From Pseudoneurospora amorphoporcata (taxonomy: Eukaryota > Ascomycota > Sordariomycetes > Sordariales > Sordariaceae): a stretch of DNA of 64,000 nt. Made by a program: the position numbers and the translations under genes. How positions within the stretch are numbered: the stretch's first letter is position 1; the number at the start of each line of letters is the position of its first letter. The stretch is from contig MU859063.1 of assembly GCA_033297205.1 (NCBI GenBank), forward strand, positions 310,001-374,000, in the 5' to 3' direction. Shown here piece after piece: positions 33,063 to 44,211 of this stretch. Under the pieces are notes generated by a model. That model searched no databases. It saw nothing but the letters and a program-made list of their open reading frames with translations, and was not told the DNA's origin.

Positions 33063-35855
33063 GATAATTCAGAGAAACGTCATTTCTTTTTTCTCATGCC
33101 ATAACCTCACCTCATTACACGGTCTGTGATGTGCCATCCCAGCGGTGCACGGTTTGGCCAGAGATCTAACATGGTCGTGTTGCCTCCCAGTGCGGCCGCT
33201 TCCCGCTCGCTTCCCGCTCACGGACACCAGTGATCAGGGCATCGTTGACCAAGGCTGGCGCGGTGCGCCCCTCCATACCTAGGGTACTCTCGTCACTCCG
33301 GGCTTCTCCGCCATTGCCTAGAGCTGTTGCCCGAGGCACATTCCAGTTGCAAGAAGGTAGACTTTCTGCCAATCGACCAGAACAATGCCAACAAAGGAGC
33401 CATTCGCTACAGTCGATCATCCATCGACTTTCACTATTTTTCCCATCAAAAGGAGGACCAGGCAGGCCGGACTCGATGTGGAGGGATGTTTTTGGAATAA
33501 TTCAAGCTGCGCGGATACCGACCACTGGCTGACGATACACGAGGCCCATTTTCGGTTATTTGTTCCCGGCAGCGGTCGAACAGACGCATAATCGCGCGTT
33601 AAATGGACACACCAAGCGCTCCGCATTTACATGCACAGAGGAGGTGTACGTCTAGGCTCTAGCCCCAATCACCACCACATAGCTACGGGCACACCGCACT
33701 TGTTCACGAAAGCTCCAACCATCTGCTCCTTCGTTCGTTTCTTCTTGCTTACCAAGTGCTGAAAAGTTGGATAGTAAGGTCCGCATTGGTTGAGCTGAAA
33801 GGATTATATATCCGAGTTGTTGCATGCTGGCCTTCAGGATATGAACCCAAACCGTACTGGCCGCGGCTCTGGATTCCATCAGGGGCAGTTGCGGGGGTGT
33901 TTTCAAGGTCGCAAAGACCGAGGAAAAGGCGCGCCAAACAGCCCGTCTTACATCTGCATGACCCCGGCTATCTTCATCCAGTATTTGTCCTATATGATGG
34001 GTCTTGCTCTGACGTGTCATACCCTTGCTCCGAAAAGGAAAGCACTAAGAGAACACAGGCTCACACGCAATCTCGCACACACGCCGAGAACTCGATTCAT
34101 TACCCGCGACTTTGTTTGTTCCAACCTCTACCGACGGGAAACTCTGCACCGACCGGGCCGCAGGGAAGAGCCGACGAGGGCCAAATAAATACCTGATACA
34201 TACATGATCTCTAGACTAGCACGTCAAAAGGCCTTTGTATCATCAGGCGCGGACAAGTGTATTTGATGGACGTTACGTTGCTGGCATTCAGGAAGCAGTC
34301 TTGGAAGTATAGATGGGGGCCTGTATAGCGCGTTGCTGAAAGAGGTGAGAGGTTGGTCAATGTTTCTTTTCTTCCTTTTCCTCGACAAGACTCGGTTCCT
34401 GTCCCTCTCGTCACATCCTTTCTCTGTGCGCTGTGTCCCGTGTCGGGCAGCTCTGTCACTTTCTTATTATTTTTATTATTATTTTCTGCTCGGGTCTCGT
34501 ACCAAGTGTTGCAAGTACACTGTACAGCGTTCAAGTTCCCGTTTGTTTGTATCATCCACAGCACATCCCATTTCATGTCCGCAAGCCGACCACACCACAC
34601 CCCATAGCACACCCGCAATCCGGGGTCCCATCGACGGCGGTCGTCACTCCATTGGGACCATTGGGGTTCCGTCCACCGGCCACCCACCCACACAGCCACG
34701 CTCAACGTTTACTGCTGCCGCGGTAAGGTACCTTGCCTGGACATCGCTGCCAAGTCTACCAAGCTGCGACTGGGCCCATCTGGGCTGGGAGCTTGAGAGT
34801 TCGGTTTGGTGGGTCGTGGCCCTGCAACACAACCCAACATTCCTGTCCTCAGTCCACACCCATAGCTACCCCAGAAGGGTTCATCGGCAGCTGGCCAGTG
34901 CCAGTCAGCAGCGGAGCTCCAGCCAGCTAGCGTCGAGACGAGGGTGGTGCTTCCAGCCCGGAGCCACCTTGTAGCCAGGCCAGCTCCTCCCGCGCCGAGT
35001 TGCAAAGTCTCCAGAAACGCAACCTCGGACACTCGAAGGACTGCTGCTCATCGTCGTCCTCTCCCCTCCACAGCTTCCGTTGCTTGCGTTGGCGGCCACC
35101 GCTCACCTGGGGAAAAGCATCTCACATAGCGCCCCTGCAGCAAGCAACCATCGTACCTATCTGTTCTTCACCTCGCATCACTTTCTCCAAGGGTAGAAGG
35201 CACGGCCACCCCCCGTCACTCTGTCCCTACACCCCGACACCCCCTGCCTCCACTACATACATACACGCACGCATCGCATCCGAGAAATCCTGCAGGCTGG
35301 TCACACTTTTTTCTGACGCTGATTCATCAGAAACTTCACGATCCTACTGCACGTAGAGAGCCCATCCACCTTTGGGTACAGGTTGAGGGTTTGTGTTTAC
35401 CCTGCGTGCTACCTTATATCACTGCGGGCTGTCGTGTTTCTGCACCTCTGTCCGTCGCCTCCGACTGACGGAGACTTGCTTGGTCGCGTCTGGCACTGTC
35501 GGGCATCTTCCGGTCACATAGCTTTCCACCTGCTATCTCACAGTTGAACCCCAGAGTTCATCATTCCCAAACCTGATCCATCACCAGCTCCCATTTTTCG
35601 ACAGCGCATATTGCCTACATCAGCCTTACGGATTTCGGCTTCTCATATACTGACGGCGTCAACCCTGGGGACCACCCTTCATCTTACGCGTTACCATTAT
35701 TGGTCCATACTCTTAAAAGGATTTGAGCACTTGCCTTCAACCCAAGAAGCAGCTACGCCTGCGCACGTTCATCGGGGTTGGGGCGCAAAGGACGCCAGCT
35801 TTAGTTGGGGGATCATTTTTTTTGAGATCCCAACGCATCAGCATCACGATCACAG

Positions 35856-38129
35856 ATGGCGACTTTCACAGCTCTAAATGGGTCATCGCCCAGGCCAACT
35901 GAGATCTCTAATGGTGCTCGGGAGCCTGAGCGCGGAAACGGACAGTCTGCTGGTTCAGACCCGAGATCCGCTAGTGATGTCGCAGTCAGCCAAAGAGAAC
36001 GGGACCGGGAAAACTGGGGCACTTCAACCCGTGAAAGGCTTCCGTATCCTACGGCATCTTACCACGATTCTGAACCTGCCCCAAAACGGATGCGGGCAGA
36101 TTCCAATTCTCACTCTCCCAGGCGAGAGCACAAACCTTCACCCATTCCTCCTGAGCGACCCGAAAAGTTCGAAAGAACAGAAAGGACTCCTATTGAACGG
36201 CCCGAGAGGTTCGAAAGAACGGATAGAATGGAGAGAATGGAGAGGCCCGAGATAACAGAGAAGGCGGAGCAGTACGAACCTTCACGGCCTGAGTCCAACT
36301 CTCATGACCGGTATCCGTCTCCCCAGAAGGAAGCGTATCGTAGTTACGAAAATCGTGACAGCGATGACCGATGGCGCTCTCAGCAGGCCAGAAGTGAGAG
36401 GAACGCAAGCTACGATGCAGCTTATTCAGCCGGACCCGTATCCGGCCAGTCCGAGGAGCCGATGGGCGAACACATGCGCAGAGCGACCAGTCAAGCAGAC
36501 AGCGGCGACTACGATAACCAGAGCCCTGATGGCGACGACAACCGGTACTCGGATCAGTACACCCCTGAGCAGCGCAGAGATGGCACCGTTCAGTCTGATG
36601 CCAAGAAGCGAAAGCGCAATTTCAGCAATCGGACGAAAACCGGTTGCCTGACTTGCAGGAGGCGGAAAAAGAAGTGCGATGAGACGAAGCCTCAGTGTAA
36701 GTTTTGAACTTGATCGTGAATTGCCTTTAGGTTATCTAACTGTCTTCAAGGTACCAACTGCATCAAGGGTTCATTCCAATGTGCCGGTTACCCACCGCAG
36801 AGGGGTAACTGGCAGAAGCCCGAGAGCAAACCAGCCCAAGTCACCATCGAGTCCAAGGATCCCAACTATGTCCCTCCTGGGGCGTATGGGATGCCGCAGC
36901 AACCGATCCCTCCTTATACCAGCAACACTGCCCCGATATTGAGCCAACCCAAGCAGCGCGAGCCTTTCCCAATGGCGCGTGGGCAGCAACCTACACTCCG
37001 CATCACACCACCCCAAGGACGGCCTCTTCAAACCGACGACGACCGGCTCACGGCATCAACCCTTCCAAGTGCATCGGTTATTAGCCCTGACAACAAACTC
37101 TCAGCCTTGTCAGCTTATCCTTCGAACGTCTTCCCCACGCCCATCAGTGCCCGGACACCCTTGAGAGAGTATGCGAGAGTGCCCCCGCTCCATGATTTGA
37201 CGAGGACGGACCCTGACCACCAACCACCACCACCTCCACCACCGCCTCCTCAAAGCGCCATTTCCGCACATCCTCCATACAATCTCCATGGTAGTCGAAT
37301 GGACACGCCAACATCAGCAGTTCAGCCTGTAATTACATCTCAGCCACCGTCAAGTGCCGTACAGGCGACTGCGCAGCTAGCACTATCCCATGCGCAGTCA
37401 CATACGCCGTCCAGCGCTACCGTGCCCCACATTCGGAGGGAGAAAGACGAGATGATCAGTGGCCGAGCCTTTTATCCCTTCGACAAGGAGCTTGTGCTAG
37501 AACGTGAGAGATGCAATGCTGCTTGTTGGAGATTCAACAACTCGACAAACCCTAACATTGGAGTATCGCCTGCTGAGCGTGCAAGACTTTTCAAGGAGAT
37601 ATTGCACCCACGCGAAGGTGTTCAGCTGACGTCCAACCAACTATCGCCCATAGGTCGCATTGGTCATGTTGGTGATAACGTTTGCGTCGAGGCCCCGTTT
37701 AACTGTGACTATGGGTACAACATCTCCATTGGAAACAACGTGTCTATTGGCCGGAACTGCCTGATCACCGATTCTTGCGAGGTACGCATTGGCCACAATG
37801 TCATTATCAGCCCGAACGTCAGCATCTACACAAACAGCTGCTACACAGACTGGAGGCGCCGTGACGGAAACAAGTGTGCGCAGTTTGGCAAGCCAGTCAT
37901 TATTGAGGATGATGCCTGGATTGCGGCAAATGTGGTCCTTTTGCCAGGTGTGAAAATTGGAAGGGGGTCAACGGTTGGGGCTGGATCAGTCGTTTCGAGG
38001 GTGAGTTCTCTTGGTTAGCCAAACAAAACAAAAATGAGTGCCAACTAACGTGACTATGTTCAGGACGTTGCTCCTTACAGCATCTACATTGGACGGAAAG
38101 CAAGCATGCACCGAGGCATTCCAGCTTAA
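35856..38129 (+). CDS. Zn2Cys6 transcription factor fused to acetyltransferase-like domain
   Basis: Exons 35856-36696, 36751-38000 and 38064-38129 join in phase to 718 aa. The N-terminal ~250 residues are charged and disordered, with ERPE/ERTE-type repeats near 105-145. A canonical zinc cluster, C264-x2-C-x6-C-x6-C281-x2-C-x6-C291, lies in a basic context (CLTCRRRKKKC) and is split by intron 1. A Pro/Ser/Gln-rich middle follows, including a run of nine prolines. Residues about 512-718 form a maltose-acetyltransferase domain (MISGRAFYPFDKEL, then a hexapeptide left-handed beta-helix such as NISIGNNVSIGRNCLI and VIIEDDAWIAANVVLLPGVKIG). The catalytic His of this family (in TATHPLD) aligns with a TNSCYTD segment and is absent. 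The protein is probably a nuclear regulator whose C-terminal domain trimerises or senses a ligand; that is inference. The start is the first in-frame ATG. Confidence 0.92.
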
Positions 38130-39622
38130 TGCTGTTACTTTCTGGTCTCATTGGCATGTGCTCGACAGACGTGGGTGTGGGCCCTCACGCTTCCTACTGC
38201 GGTCACTCTCACCAGACCTAATTCTGCATCTGCGCAAGTCTTTCCAAGCACGGAGCGCGGTTTGCCAAGCAGCGGATGACAAGCTATTCTATTTATTTCT
38301 CGCATATGTTTCCCGTTATCTTCATATTAGTATCTCCTTACTCCTCCTCTCTATCTCCTCTAATTACAACTTGTCACAAATGTGTATGTGGGCCAATGGA
38401 TCAATCGGTGGGAGGTGGTTCAGAAAAAAACTTGGATATGTATCAGGAGGAATGGATGGAATGGGACAGGAAAGGATATGACGGAGAGGAACGACACGCC
38501 GCTACGATCAAATTGCCAGGATGTCATTCGAAAACTGACGAAGCATTATCATCATCATCTTCACCACTATTATCATCTGCATCATGTCATATGCCTACGA
38601 ACAAATTTCCCAGCGAGCGACCGAATTTGGATGGACCAATACGAGTGTCCTTGCTGGTTGACTTTCATGTTGCGGTTTCGGCTGTCTGCGACTTTAATAG
38701 CACTATATACCCCTTTGCTTATTATTGGGATAAGGTGGTCGGCTGGTTTGTTGGTTTGCTGGATACGGTTGGATTAGAAAGCGTAAAAGGAGGAAGGCAG
38801 TATGGATGGAAGGAAGACATAACTCAGGCAGTTATCGGCGGTTAGTTACATAGTGAGCATAGGTAGTAACTGAGTTGATACCAGTATGTGTGCGTGTGCG
38901 TCTTTCTTCAGACGTTGGCTACCTCTAGACCCGGCGGTCCAACTCCCCGTACCCAGGTCGCAGCTTGCTTCAAGTGTCTAGAGGCACTAAATAAGGTATC
39001 CTGTGCCTCGTATGCCGTTGGTCACGTCACGCCGTCAAAGCATGCCTATCTCTCGATCCAGGTTACCTCCCTCATCACAATAGCTACTATACCCATCTGT
39101 TCGGATGGCAACCTCTTTCGTTGTCCCCTTGAACCTTGAACAGCATGGCGTTGGGGGCGGTTATTGTGGGGTGCATACATACGAGTACATATCAGCAGGT
39201 CGGTAATAACATACATTATCGGTCACATGGCTAACCGTGACGAATATGCTAGCCTTACCCTATAATCCCGGATCGGCAGAGTCAGGTACTCGGCACGCGA
39301 TCGAGGTACGATAAAAGGTAGAGCCGCAGCACAACCGGACGTGACTGAGAGGCAGGAGTCATTGGTAATCTCGGCATGGCATGACGTATAGGCAAGTAAA
39401 AAAAAAGGGAAACAAAAAGCCAATTAATTGGGGTACCGCAGGGATTCGGGACAGAGGTTTTAGGTCCCAAAGCCTGACTGATAGAATCTATACGTTAGGT
39501 GCCTTAGGCGTTGGGTTTTAGAAGAGATTCGAGCAGTCTACAATTGCCACAGGTGCCTTAAGTGTAAAGATTCTGCCTTATTTCCCTGGAACCTATAACC
39601 CGACCCTATGCCTCGAATCTCT

Positions 39623-39773
39623 GCGGTATAAACTCGCGAAATTAGGGCCCGGAAAGGCAGGCAAGAGGCAGGGTTAGAGCGGGTGTTGGTCAGCCACATT
39701 CATGCTTCTTTTCCCCTTACCTCCTGCCTATATGACTTGCCTGTCCGGGTCCTAATCCCCCGAGTTTACACGC
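39623..39773. repeat. Imperfect ~40-bp inverted repeat
   Basis: The left arm 39623-39665 and the right arm 39736-39773 are inverted copies with the shared cores TAAACTCG, ATTAGG, CCCGG and GGC...AAG and a few gaps. Just upstream, AGAGATTCGAG (39524-39534) and CTCGAATCTCT (39612-39622) form a second, perfect 11-bp inverted pair, and AGGTGCCTTA occurs twice nearby. It looks like a decayed element. Confidence 0.6.
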
Positions 39774-40149
39774 TATGTTTGAAAGGCTGTTGGTCCAAAC
39801 CTCTATCACATGTATTTTGACAATATGGCAACATGCTTGCTGGTGGCATGTACTTGAGAGCTGAGATTGGAGGGTTGTTTCTCTTTACTTCACGCCCTGG
39901 GCGTTTACTTAAATTGAACCTATTGCAAACCTACCTTAGTGCATCGTGCATCGTAGACATAAACAAGCCATGCGAGGCAGATCGTTTGTAAGGTCAATGT
40001 TGGGCTGGCCCTCGACTCTCTCCGCTTTCCGGCTCTTTTAGACTTTTTCTGGCTCTTGCCGAAACCTTGGCTGGGAAGTAACAGATGCAAGTGGAAGTTG
40101 AAAGTTGGATTCCCTTGCATGCGGCTGTTGAAGTGTAAAGTGATTAGCA

Positions 40150-41460
40150 AAAGCTGAAACCACTGACACGTGCCGAGCAAATTGTATCCAACTTTGGACT
40201 TCTTGACAGTATATAAAACCACAAGGTAAAGTCTCGTTGCATCCCTTGGTAATTGTATGAAGAAGAATAATCAATAGCGTTGTTTTGTTTGTTTGTTTGT
40301 TGGCCCCCAAATCAATAGCTAACTAGCTACCAAGCTACCAAGCTAATATATGGTACCTACCGGACATTCATATCAGCTGTACATGTATAACTGTATTGCG
40401 GCTGAAGGGTTATATGCTAACACCAACACGTGGTTCTGTGCCTCGAGAACGCATACCACTAAGAAACACATGCTAGCTTTGCCAAGCTGCCTTGATAAAA
40501 TCATTCCCCAAAACGGGGTGGGAAACGCAAAACGTAACATCCTTAATGAATACTGCGTGTATAGAAACGTGGTGATCGTCATAGCTGAATATCAAAAGCT
40601 TCTCTACCCTCCTACCTACCCATACTCAGCTGAATCTCTGTATGCCAACACGTGTTTCCGTGCCTCATGGAAACATACAAGAAACACGTGGCCGGTTATT
40701 TACCTACCCTCGATCGAAGTCGCAACAACCGTAAAAGCAAACAATGGTAACATCGTCAACGACAGGATATTACATTATGGGGGCGATAACCGGCGAAAGC
40801 TGAATAGTGATTGCTATATGCCGGTGGGTAGTAACATGAAGTCGAAATGTTGGAGTGTCTTCATTGCGACTGTGCGAGACTCTAGCAGCATGAACATCCA
40901 TCGTCACTGCTAATTTTGCCCCCAAGGTCCCGAGCTCGGGTTCATAACGCTATTGGTTTTTTGTGCGCGAGGAACAATATGAGAACCGCGAGCCGGAACC
41001 AACCTAACAGGTTAACTTTGGCTGTGAAAATTGTCAAGGAAGCCTCAAACGTGTGCTGTGCCCTACTAAAGCATAAAACACATGGTTGACTACCTTTCTC
41101 TGTTGTTTCCATGCTTGTCGAAGGAGGGAATGTCAAAGTAGGTAGAAAAGGGGCAGTATGATTCGCGGAAGCTGAAGGGTTATCGTCATATCCGTATACC
41201 ACCGGTACTCAGGAACAGGAAGGTGGCATCCTGACCGAAGTGACTCCCGTGATAAATTGAAAATCTACGTCGTCACCGCTTGTTCTGCCCCCAAAGATTG
41301 AGTCCGGACTGGCGGCACTGTTCGTCCCTTACCATCATGGCATAGAAGCGAAGGAGTACTGGTACACGGTAACTCATCATGATTCGACCAGGAATATTTG
41401 TTGAGATAGCTTCACACGTGTTACACGTGGTTTCTGAGCCTCTTCCTTACATGTCAAAAT
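40150..41460. repeat. Diverged repeats each carrying CACGTG boxes
   Basis: Units near 40152, 40401, 40629, 41046 and 41409 share a pattern of ACACGTG, then TTC-GTGCCTC, then AAACACRTG. Six perfect CACGTG palindromes occur at 40167, 40427, 40649, 40685, 41415 and 41424. The block GCTGAAGGGTTAT is repeated exactly at 40401 and 41171, and TGCCCCCAA recurs near 40918 and 41289. Copies differ mainly by transitions and small gaps. Confidence 0.65.
40350..40913 (+). CDS. Orphan ORF with internal repeat (doubtful gene)
   Basis: A 187-codon ORF with no recognised domain. The segments AAEGLYANTNTWFCAS and SAESLYANTCFRAS fall in the same frame and come from two DNA repeat units. Upstream are a CACGTG at 40167-40172 and a TATATAAA at about 40209-40216, which would suit a promoter. 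Against it, one gap between the DNA repeats is 4 nt, so the frame is not kept through the whole unit, and codon use is not biased like the neighbours. It may be a young gene, a non-coding transcript or chance. Confidence 0.25.
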   Translation: MVPTGHSYQLYMYNCIAAEGLYANTNTWFCASRTHTTKKHMLALPSCLDKIIPQNGVGNAKRNILNEYCVYRNVVIVIAEYQKLLYPPTYPYSAESLYANTCFRASWKHTRNTWPVIYLPSIEVATTVKANNGNIVNDRILHYGGDNRRKLNSDCYMPVGSNMKSKCWSVFIATVRDSSSMNIHRHC

Positions 41461-41985
41461 CGACCATCACTTGGACCCCAACAGAAGGAAATGAATGCAG
41501 CAAGGATCAAAAACTGGTCTCAGTGTAGAACTGTGTTGGAAGTTTAAAGTCGGGGTGTAAATTGTCGGTGTTGCAGTCGAGTGTCTGAAGACAGTAAGTA
41601 CGTGGGCGTGAGAAAAGCTTGAGAAGAGTATTCCGAAACCTACCTGGGTACGTATCTAGTCACTATCGTTGGTCTCGAGTTGGGGTTTATCCAATCTGTG
41701 ACAGAAAGAGGGAAGCCTGAGTTCGTAGAAGTATACTATTGCTTGCTTACAAAAGGGGTGGACCGTTGAGTTGGCCTCCTTGGAACGGGCCTCTTCAACT
41801 TGTATAGACAGTGCTTCCCCTGTTCTTTTTCACGCCTTTCCACTTGTCTCGCACAACAAGATAACGACGCTTGTATACATATCCACAAGAAACTAACTAA
41901 TAATACAACCGTCATCCGTATTCCATCCACCAGCCGCATACCGCGAGCCCGCTAGGTCCCCATCGCCGCAAGCTCGCTCACAAGC

Positions 41986-44211
41986 TTACTTCTTCTGCTT
42001 CTTCGTACTCCTCTCGCTAGTATTGCTGAGCACGCTGGCACTCCGCTTGTGTTGCGTCCCTGAACCTGCACCTGCGGCGTTGCTGCCACCATTCTCACCT
42101 GCCTCTTCCTTGATCTTTGGCTGATTGCCGCTGCTGCTTTCAGCTTCTTTCTCACCCGCTGCTGCATCTTCTGTTTTCTCATTCTTGTCACCGCCACCCT
42201 CCTTTTTTGTCACCGCAGGATCATCTCCATCCTTCTTTTGCTGATCTTGACCTTCTTGTTGTTCCTTCTGCGCCTTGGCGTCCTCCGCCTTCTGATCCTT
42301 CCTCTGCTCATCGGTCTGAGCAGAAGACTCGCCTGACTTACCCTCGGCATCCTCGCCACCAGCACTACCACCACTGCCGTCCTTCTCCTTGGCGCCTGCT
42401 CCTCCAGCTTCTCCTCCTTGTCCATCTCCCTCTCCCTCCTCGGCATCCTTCTTCTCCACCGTCTCTCCTCTCTCCTCCGCCTCTTTCTTCTCCCTCTCGG
42501 CCTTCTTGGCCTCCTCAAGCTTGATCTCCGCATCGACTTTGTCACTCATCTTCCTCAGGTCCACCAGCGTCGTGACGGCGCCCCAGAGAACCTCGAACTG
42601 CGCCGTCACCGCCGCCGTGGGCATAATAAGACGGGCGGGGATGTCGAGCTCGAGGAGCAGGTTCGTGATGCGCATCTGCTGCTGACCGGACTTGTGGCTG
42701 TACAGCTTGTTGATCTTCTCGTAGCGGAACGTCGGGCCGCTGCCAAGCCGGTCGTGGTGCGACACGCCGTACACCTGCTCCTCGTTCTCCGACAGCTTGC
42801 GGCGCTCGGGCTGCTGAGGGCCCTTCTTCTTGTTGGCGGCCGGAGCGGGAGCAGGCGCGGGCGTGGGCGGCTCGGCGGGGGTGGCGGCGGGGGTTTGGGA
42901 TACAGAGTCGCGGTGGTGGTGGCCGTGACCGCCGTGACGGTCGGCGCGTTCACTGCGGCTTTCGTTACGGTGGTGAGAACGAGATTCCTGGCGCTCGTGA
43001 CGCACAGGAGGCTCGCGGGCGGGGGGCTCATGATGGTCATTGGCACCGGCAGTGGAGGAGGCTGCGAGGCTTTCCCTCCGGCTAGCGGCCGGGGTTGCTT
43101 CGGGTGCAGCTGCGACGGCGGCGGCGGCGGCAGCGGGCGGAGCAGGAGCAGCAGTAGCAGCCGCCGCCGCTGGGGGGACGCCGTTCTCGGGTCCCATGAT
43201 GCTCTTGCGCTTCTTGGACTTGTCCACGTTGAGAAGGCTCTGCAGGAGAGATTGTAGGCCGGCGGAGGTCTTGAAGGAGCTGATGTCCGACTCGCTTGCA
43301 GGGTAGTCGAGACGGTTGTACAGCTCACGACGCTCCTCGTTGAAGCGCTCCGTACGGGCCATGATACGCTTAATCTCGAGGAGCAAAGCTTCCTCTTCAC
43401 GAGCCTCATCGTTAGATCGTTTCAAGGTGTTTTCGGCGAAACGTTTGCGGTTCTGTTCCTGTTTAGGGTCGAAGTGTAGCATCATCTCATAGAGCTCAAA
43501 CTCGGGCCTGGTCATGTACTGAGCAGGCTTCTGAACGGCCATCATCTTGGCAGCAACTTCGTAGTAGCGCGCCTTCAAGTCCTCCATGGTCCGGGGCTTG
43601 GATGCCGGCACGACAGCCATGCCATCGGGAGTCTCACCCTCGGGCTGTTGAGGAGCGTACTCGTACCTGTCCCAGATGATGGGCCATCGTAGATCAAAGT
43701 CCTTTGCCAACTCCAGCAGATAATCAGTTTCCTCCTTGGTCCAGTCGGGATGCTTCAAGTTGGCGTTGTATTGATCCTCGCTGTACTGCGGTACCGACAC
43801 CCGGACGTTGAACTTTGCAAAGGACGAGTCCTCGGGCCTATCGGCCGATTCCTCTGCTGTCGCCGCACTGTTTTGCTGTCCTTCGGCTGAACCATCCTGC
43901 CCGCCCTCAGTTCCATCCGGTTTCCTCTTCCAATGCCTCAAAACAAGAGCGCCATCGTCCCCTCTGGCCGAGTTTGTGAATGCCTTCAGTTCCCACTTGG
44001 CGGCCGGTTTGCGACTGACTGTCCTTCGCTTCTTGAAGATGGAGACCTCGGGGACTATGGCGATAGGGTTGTCGCCACCCAAGTTCTGTACTTCACGGGC
44101 GAGGCCCTTTAGGTTTGGACGTGGTGCAGCAGTCCTCGCCTTTTTGGACGGCCTCGGCCCAGCATTGTCTGATGGGAGGTTGAGGACGTCACGGACGTCG
44201 TGAGATGTCAT
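41986..44211 (-). CDS. swc4: SWC4/EAF2 (DMAP1-like) chromatin subunit
   Basis: A subunit shared by the SWR1 H2A.Z-exchange complex and the NuA4 histone acetyltransferase. It is a single exon, taken from the ATG at 44211 (MTSHDVRDVLNL), giving 741 aa; the in-frame extension upstream is Arg/Leu/Pro-rich and is likely leader. After the N-terminal conserved block (KKARTAAPRPNLKGLAREV, WELKAFTNSARGDDGALVLRHW), a SANT/Myb-like domain is visible at about 140-185 (LKHPDWTKEETDYLLELAKDFDLRWPIIWDRY), as in DMAP1. A poly-Ala stretch lies near residue 390. The DMAP1 C-terminal conserved part (VYGVSHHDRLGSGPTFRYEKIN, LLLELDIPARLIMPTAAV) follows, then a long Glu/Lys/Gly-rich tail ending KKQKK. The tail is much longer than in yeast. 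Confidence 0.93.
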   Translation of the reverse strand: MTSHDVRDVLNLPSDNAGPRPSKKARTAAPRPNLKGLAREVQNLGGDNPIAIVPEVSIFKKRRTVSRKPAAKWELKAFTNSARGDDGALVLRHWKRKPDGTEGGQDGSAEGQQNSAATAEESADRPEDSSFAKFNVRVSVPQYSEDQYNANLKHPDWTKEETDYLLELAKDFDLRWPIIWDRYEYAPQQPEGETPDGMAVVPASKPRTMEDLKARYYEVAAKMMAVQKPAQYMTRPEFELYEMMLHFDPKQEQNRKRFAENTLKRSNDEAREEEALLLEIKRIMARTERFNEERRELYNRLDYPASESDISSFKTSAGLQSLLQSLLNVDKSKKRKSIMGPENGVPPAAAAATAAPAPPAAAAAAVAAAPEATPAASRRESLAASSTAGANDHHEPPAREPPVRHERQESRSHHRNESRSERADRHGGHGHHHRDSVSQTPAATPAEPPTPAPAPAPAANKKKGPQQPERRKLSENEEQVYGVSHHDRLGSGPTFRYEKINKLYSHKSGQQQMRITNLLLELDIPARLIMPTAAVTAQFEVLWGAVTTLVDLRKMSDKVDAEIKLEEAKKAEREKKEAEERGETVEKKDAEEGEGDGQGGEAGGAGAKEKDGSGGSAGGEDAEGKSGESSAQTDEQRKDQKAEDAKAQKEQQEGQDQQKKDGDDPAVTKKEGGGDKNEKTEDAAAGEKEAESSSGNQPKIKEEAGENGGSNAAGAGSGTQHKRSASVLSNTSERSTKKQKK

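Larger units (their letters stand above)
24295..35855. other. 11.5-kb gene-poor region with repeat remnants
   Basis: I find no ORF with convincing coding character. It holds an odd CpG- and TpA-rich block (24690-24900), an inverted repeat (25909-26113), an AT-rich block with flanking direct repeats (30111-30362), a MITE-like element (31842-32132) and two small palindromes (33016-33062). The last 2-3 kb probably include the promoter and a long leader of the Zn2Cys6 gene at 35856. It may also hide non-coding RNAs that sequence alone does not show. Confidence 0.6.
38130..41985. other. 3.9-kb convergent intergenic region with structured repeats
   Basis: Between two convergent genes lie the inverted repeat at 39623-39773 and the CACGTG-bearing repeats at 40150-41460, with a TATA-like box and an orphan ORF. 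No known gene is recognised. It is unusually long for a convergent gap in this window. Confidence 0.6.
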
